A DNA stretch of 64,000 nt. Source: Carboxylicivirga fragile. GTDB taxonomy: Bacteria; Bacteroidota; Bacteroidia; Bacteroidales; Marinilabiliaceae. The stretch lies in assembly GCA_025499625.1 (NCBI GenBank), contig JAFMVD010000006.1, positions 82,116 through 146,115 of the forward strand, read 5' to 3'. Shown here piece by piece: positions 60,724 to 64,000 of this stretch. The notes beneath the pieces were generated by a model, which was not told the DNA's origin, searched no databases, and saw only the letters and a program-made list of their open reading frames with translations. Position numbers and translations under genes: made by a program. The number at the start of each line of letters is the position of its first letter. The stretch's first letter is position 1.

Positions 60724-63700
60724 ATGATGAAGTTGAGATATTTTTTGTTGATTTTTATATCTTATTTATCTTGTGTTTTATATTCTCAGGATTATCAAAT
60801 AAGTTACCTTTCTATTCAGGATGGCCTTTCGCAAAATGAAGTCACTTCAATAGTTGAAGACCAGTATGGTTTTATTTGGTTCGGAACAAGGGGAGGTTTA
60901 AATAGATACGATGGCTATATTTTTAAGCATTTTAAGCCAGAGAGTGGAGATGGAAGTGACCTGTCAAGCCCTTCCATTGAGTCACTGTATTGTGATTCAA
61001 AAGGGCAGTTGTGGATAGGAACCAAATCTGGCGGACTTAGTTTATTTGACCCTAAGTTTGAACGTTTTATAAAAAACACACAATTAAACAACTTACCCAC
61101 ACGTATTACGTCAATTACAGAAGGGCATGATGAAAATATTTGGCTTGGTACCTGGGCTGAAGGCTTATGGAAATACGATAGAGATAAGGATAGCCTTGTT
61201 CAAACTATTTCCAAAACAAATGTTAAATCGTTAATTTCAACCAAAGGTGGTTCTGTTTGGGCTGAAACCAAAGATGGATTATATAACAATATAAAAGATA
61301 AGATTGTAAAGGACTTTCAATCTTATAATGTTGAGGTTGTTGACATGATTGAAGATGACAAAGATCCTATAATATGGATAGTTGGATGGAATATGCATTT
61401 GGTCAAGTACAATTATGTTACTAATACGATTAAACAATACAAAATTAAGGATGTTAAAGATCAATTGTACGAAGATACCTATTCTTTAAGTTTTGATTCG
61501 CAAGGCAATATTCTTGTTGGAACATGGGGACAAGGTTTATATGTTTTTGACAAAAAAGAGGAAGAATTTAAGCACATTGATATTGAACCACGATTCACCA
61601 CAAAATCTTCGATCAACTATAAAGTAATTCTCGATATTTATAAGGATTCAAGCTCTAATATATGGTTAGGAACGGATGGTGGAGGCGTTGTTAAATTGAG
61701 TAGAAAAAGTAACTTTACATCAATTGGAATTAAAACCGAACATAAGGTATTAAGACGGCATGTAAATGTATTTTTTATTGATTCCAAGGGAAGGAAGTGG
61801 ATCGGTACAAGAGGAAGTGGATTATATGTTGCAAAAGACGACGTGTATAAAAAGGTTAATTTTTTGCCAACAGACGATCTATATAAAGCACCTATCATTA
61901 TAGTTAAAAATATATTTGAAGATGATAATGGAGAGGTTTGGATAAGTATTGATCAAGGCTTATTCATTGCTAAGCAAGATACGAACAAGAACTTCAGTTT
62001 ACAACCTGTAAGTAGTTTTAGTAGTGAAATTGACACGATTCGGAAAGCACATGATGTCCTATTTTATAAGAACGAAATATGGGTTGGTACTCAACAACAA
62101 GGATTATTTCATTTTTTAAAGAATGGCACGGAATATAAATTAAATAAGCATTATAGTAGCTTAAAGATAGGGGGGTATATTCCAGATAACAGAGTTACAT
62201 CTGTATTTGTTGTAGATAATTCACTTTGGATATCGACCTACAAGGGACTTTTAAAATTTAATCAAAAAGATTCTTCTTTTGTCCCAGTAGAAAAACTTTT
62301 GAGACACAAAGAGGAACCTTTATGTAATATCATTCTATCAACTCATGAAAATAATAATGACATATGGTTTGGAACACCCTGTGGGTTGAATAAGCTGTAT
62401 GCGAATGATGACGGCAGCTATGGCCTTGTCGAGATGACAAAAAAGGATGGATTGTTGGATGATTATATCAATGCTATATTGAATGACGAGAAAGGCAAAG
62501 TATGGGTGAGTACTAATGCAGGATTATCTTGCATCGATTATCAAAAAAATGAGATTTTAAATTACATCGTCTCGGATGGTGATGGTGTTGTTAATTTTTC
62601 AGAGTCAGCTAGCTTTATGGGGGCTGATAATAAAATGTATTTTGGAAATTATGAGGGACTTACGTATTTTAATGATCGAGATATTGTTGATAGTCAGAGT
62701 GATCCAAAGTTTGTAATTGCGGGCTTCAAAATATTAAATGAGAATGTGCCTGTTTCATTAGACGGTGTACTTACTAAGGGTATTAATGAAATGGACACTT
62801 TGGAGTTCTCTTATTTACAAAAAGAGTTTTCATTTGATATTGCATCTCTAGATTTTAATACTCCAACTAAAAACCAATTCAAATATCAACTCCAAGGTTT
62901 TAGTGCCAATGACGAATGGATTAACATTGGTAATCGACATCATATTTCATTTAGTAATTTATCCGCCGGAGAGTATGTACTTCATTTCAAATGGACCAAT
63001 TCAAATGGCGAGTGGAGTAGTGATAAGAAAAGTATAGTGATAATTATTCATCCTCTAATATGGAGAACTTGGTATGCACTTCTATTTTATATTCTTATTG
63101 CGTTTGGTGTAATGATTTTAATAATAAAAATACAAATTAAACAATCACGATTAAAAGATTTAGTTAAACATGAGAAACGAAATCGAGAAGTAGATCAGGA
63201 AATTATTGATTATAAATTACGGTTCTTCACAGATGTTTCGCACGAACTGCGGACACCTTTAACATTAATATCTGCACCTATAAATGAGTTAATATCAAAG
63301 GATTTATCAAAAGAGGAACCTAGTTTTATCATGGATAAAATACAAATTGCAAGCCGAAATGTGGGTAAGCTAAATAATCTGATTAATCAAGTTTTAGACT
63401 TTAGGAAAATTGAAGTAGATAAAATAAAACTCAATTTAAGTGATCAAGATATTGTGAGTTTTATTGTAGAAGTTGGTAAAGACTTTCAACAATTGGCCTG
63501 TGAAAATGAGACTGAATTTACTATAGAATCAATTAATGTACCGCAGATTGTAAGATTTGATCAAGAGCGATTACAAATCGTGCTGCATAATTTATTATCA
63601 AATGCCTTTAAATATTGCAGTAGTTCTGGGGTTGTAAAGTTATCTATTGATAAAGTTATGAATGAGATTCATATCAAGGTGTGTAATGATGGTAAAGGAA

Positions 63701-63810
63701 TATCTAAAGAAGATAGTGAACATCTTTTTGAACGATTTTATCAAGCGAGCGGCAATCAGAGTGTAAAGAATTCGGGAATTGGCCTTAGTTTAGCTAGGCA
63801 CATTCTTTAG
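60724..63810 (+). CDS. hybrid two-component system sensor (HTCS), C-terminally truncated
   Basis: 1028 aa; full HTCS proteins are about 1300-1400 aa. Signal peptide ends VLYSQ. The periplasmic part is two Reg_prop beta-propellers (about 25-680, repeats such as IVEDQYGFIWFGTRGGLNRY), then a Y_Y_Y domain (about 690-770) and one membrane helix (about 780-803). The HisKA domain has DVSHELRTPLTL with phospho-acceptor His840. HATPase_c has HNLLSNAFKY (N box) and NDGKGISKED (G1), then stops at GIGLSLARHIL, inside the G2 region. The end of the ATPase, the receiver and the AraC DNA-binding domain are absent, and the next codons do not continue the domain. It cannot regulate in the normal way and is probably non-functional. 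Confidence 0.9.
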   Translation: MMKLRYFLLIFISYLSCVLYSQDYQISYLSIQDGLSQNEVTSIVEDQYGFIWFGTRGGLNRYDGYIFKHFKPESGDGSDLSSPSIESLYCDSKGQLWIGTKSGGLSLFDPKFERFIKNTQLNNLPTRITSITEGHDENIWLGTWAEGLWKYDRDKDSLVQTISKTNVKSLISTKGGSVWAETKDGLYNNIKDKIVKDFQSYNVEVVDMIEDDKDPIIWIVGWNMHLVKYNYVTNTIKQYKIKDVKDQLYEDTYSLSFDSQGNILVGTWGQGLYVFDKKEEEFKHIDIEPRFTTKSSINYKVILDIYKDSSSNIWLGTDGGGVVKLSRKSNFTSIGIKTEHKVLRRHVNVFFIDSKGRKWIGTRGSGLYVAKDDVYKKVNFLPTDDLYKAPIIIVKNIFEDDNGEVWISIDQGLFIAKQDTNKNFSLQPVSSFSSEIDTIRKAHDVLFYKNEIWVGTQQQGLFHFLKNGTEYKLNKHYSSLKIGGYIPDNRVTSVFVVDNSLWISTYKGLLKFNQKDSSFVPVEKLLRHKEEPLCNIILSTHENNNDIWFGTPCGLNKLYANDDGSYGLVEMTKKDGLLDDYINAILNDEKGKVWVSTNAGLSCIDYQKNEILNYIVSDGDGVVNFSESASFMGADNKMYFGNYEGLTYFNDRDIVDSQSDPKFVIAGFKILNENVPVSLDGVLTKGINEMDTLEFSYLQKEFSFDIASLDFNTPTKNQFKYQLQGFSANDEWINIGNRHHISFSNLSAGEYVLHFKWTNSNGEWSSDKKSIVIIIHPLIWRTWYALLFYILIAFGVMILIIKIQIKQSRLKDLVKHEKRNREVDQEIIDYKLRFFTDVSHELRTPLTLISAPINELISKDLSKEEPSFIMDKIQIASRNVGKLNNLINQVLDFRKIEVDKIKLNLSDQDIVSFIVEVGKDFQQLACENETEFTIESINVPQIVRFDQERLQIVLHNLLSNAFKYCSSSGVVKLSIDKVMNEIHIKVCNDGKGISKEDSEHLFERFYQASGNQSVKNSGIGLSLARHIL

Positions 63811-63861
63811 TGGTTTATACCTTTGATAATTAAATGATTATCACTATCTTGATGATATAAT

Positions 63862-63918
63862 AAAACCCCGAAAACAGGCACTTTTGCCATAAATCGGGGT
63901 TTGTTATTTTTCGAATAG
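63862..63918 (+). repeat. 57-bp hairpin repeat, copy B
   Basis: Same element as 27813-27869 (53 of 57 positions equal by eye), with the AAACCCCGA/TCGGGGTTT hairpin. It begins 51 bp after the premature end of the HTCS gene. The position suggests that the repeat belongs to the sequence that replaced or interrupted the regulator's 3' end, for instance the outer part of an insertion sequence. Confidence 0.75.
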
Positions 63919-64000
63919 TGATAAAATTACAAAGTATTCCAGAATTTCAAACTCATCTTCCTCTTTTTTCTATTGAGGATAATTTTCAGGTTGTTTATAA
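63918..64000 (+). CDS. possible 5' end of an ORF running off the window
   Basis: After the repeat an open frame from a GTG (63918) continues to the window edge: 27 codons reading IKLQSIPEFQTHLPLFSIED and then NFQVVY. It looks protein-like and would be the start of a downstream gene, perhaps a transposase if the repeat is an insertion-sequence end. The start codon and the identity are both uncertain. Confidence 0.25.
   Translation, partial: MIKLQSIPEFQTHLPLFSIEDNFQVVY

Overview
The window is AT-rich DNA from a Bacteroidota bacterium. The evidence is three SusC/SusD-type systems (one cut by the window start, two complete pairs), a hybrid two-component sensor of the Bacteroides HTCS type, a type IX secretion sorting tail on one enzyme, and TAnnTTTG-type promoter elements. 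A marine or anaerobic Marinilabiliales-like relative is my guess; the sequence does not settle it. Almost the whole window is one large glycan-foraging region made of adjacent polysaccharide utilisation loci (PULs).

Region 1 (1-27679, plus strand) starts with the end of a SusD gene and continues as a long, tightly spaced run of secreted or lipoprotein glycosidases: three GH29 fucosidases, three Cys-type sulfatases, a GH27 alpha-galactosidase, a GH2, two GH20 hexosaminidases, a BNR/sialidase-like protein, a DUF4838 (GH163-like) protein, a small GH16, a GH110 alpha-1,3-galactosidase, a FISUMP lipoprotein and a terminal SDR. Together they fit removal of fucose, sulfate, alpha- and beta-galactose, HexNAc and possibly sialic acid from sulfated, blood-group-like host glycans (mucin-type O-glycans and/or complex N-glycan antennae).

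Region 2 (28017-41067, minus strand) reads, in transcription order: PNGase F-like amidase, DeoR/GlpR regulator, CutC, GH2 beta-mannosidase and three GH92 alpha-mannosidases. This is a high-mannose N-glycan operon that could release the glycan from protein and strip the mannose. It converges on region 1 at about 27.7-28.0 kb, where a hairpin repeat and gene debris lie.

Region 3 (41761-60456, plus strand) holds two complete SusC/SusD pairs, a LacZ-type GH2 beta-galactosidase, two modular GH16 enzymes and a decayed SusD pseudogene. Two strong terminators divide it after the first SusCD pair and after the first modular GH16; a third long hairpin follows the second GH16. Region 4 (60724-64000) is an HTCS sensor that stops inside its ATPase domain about 50 bp before a second copy of the 57-bp hairpin repeat seen at 27.8 kb. 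This suggests the regulator was interrupted or deleted.

No tRNA, rRNA, CRISPR array or complete transposase was seen. All functional calls rest on motif recognition by eye; no database search was run.
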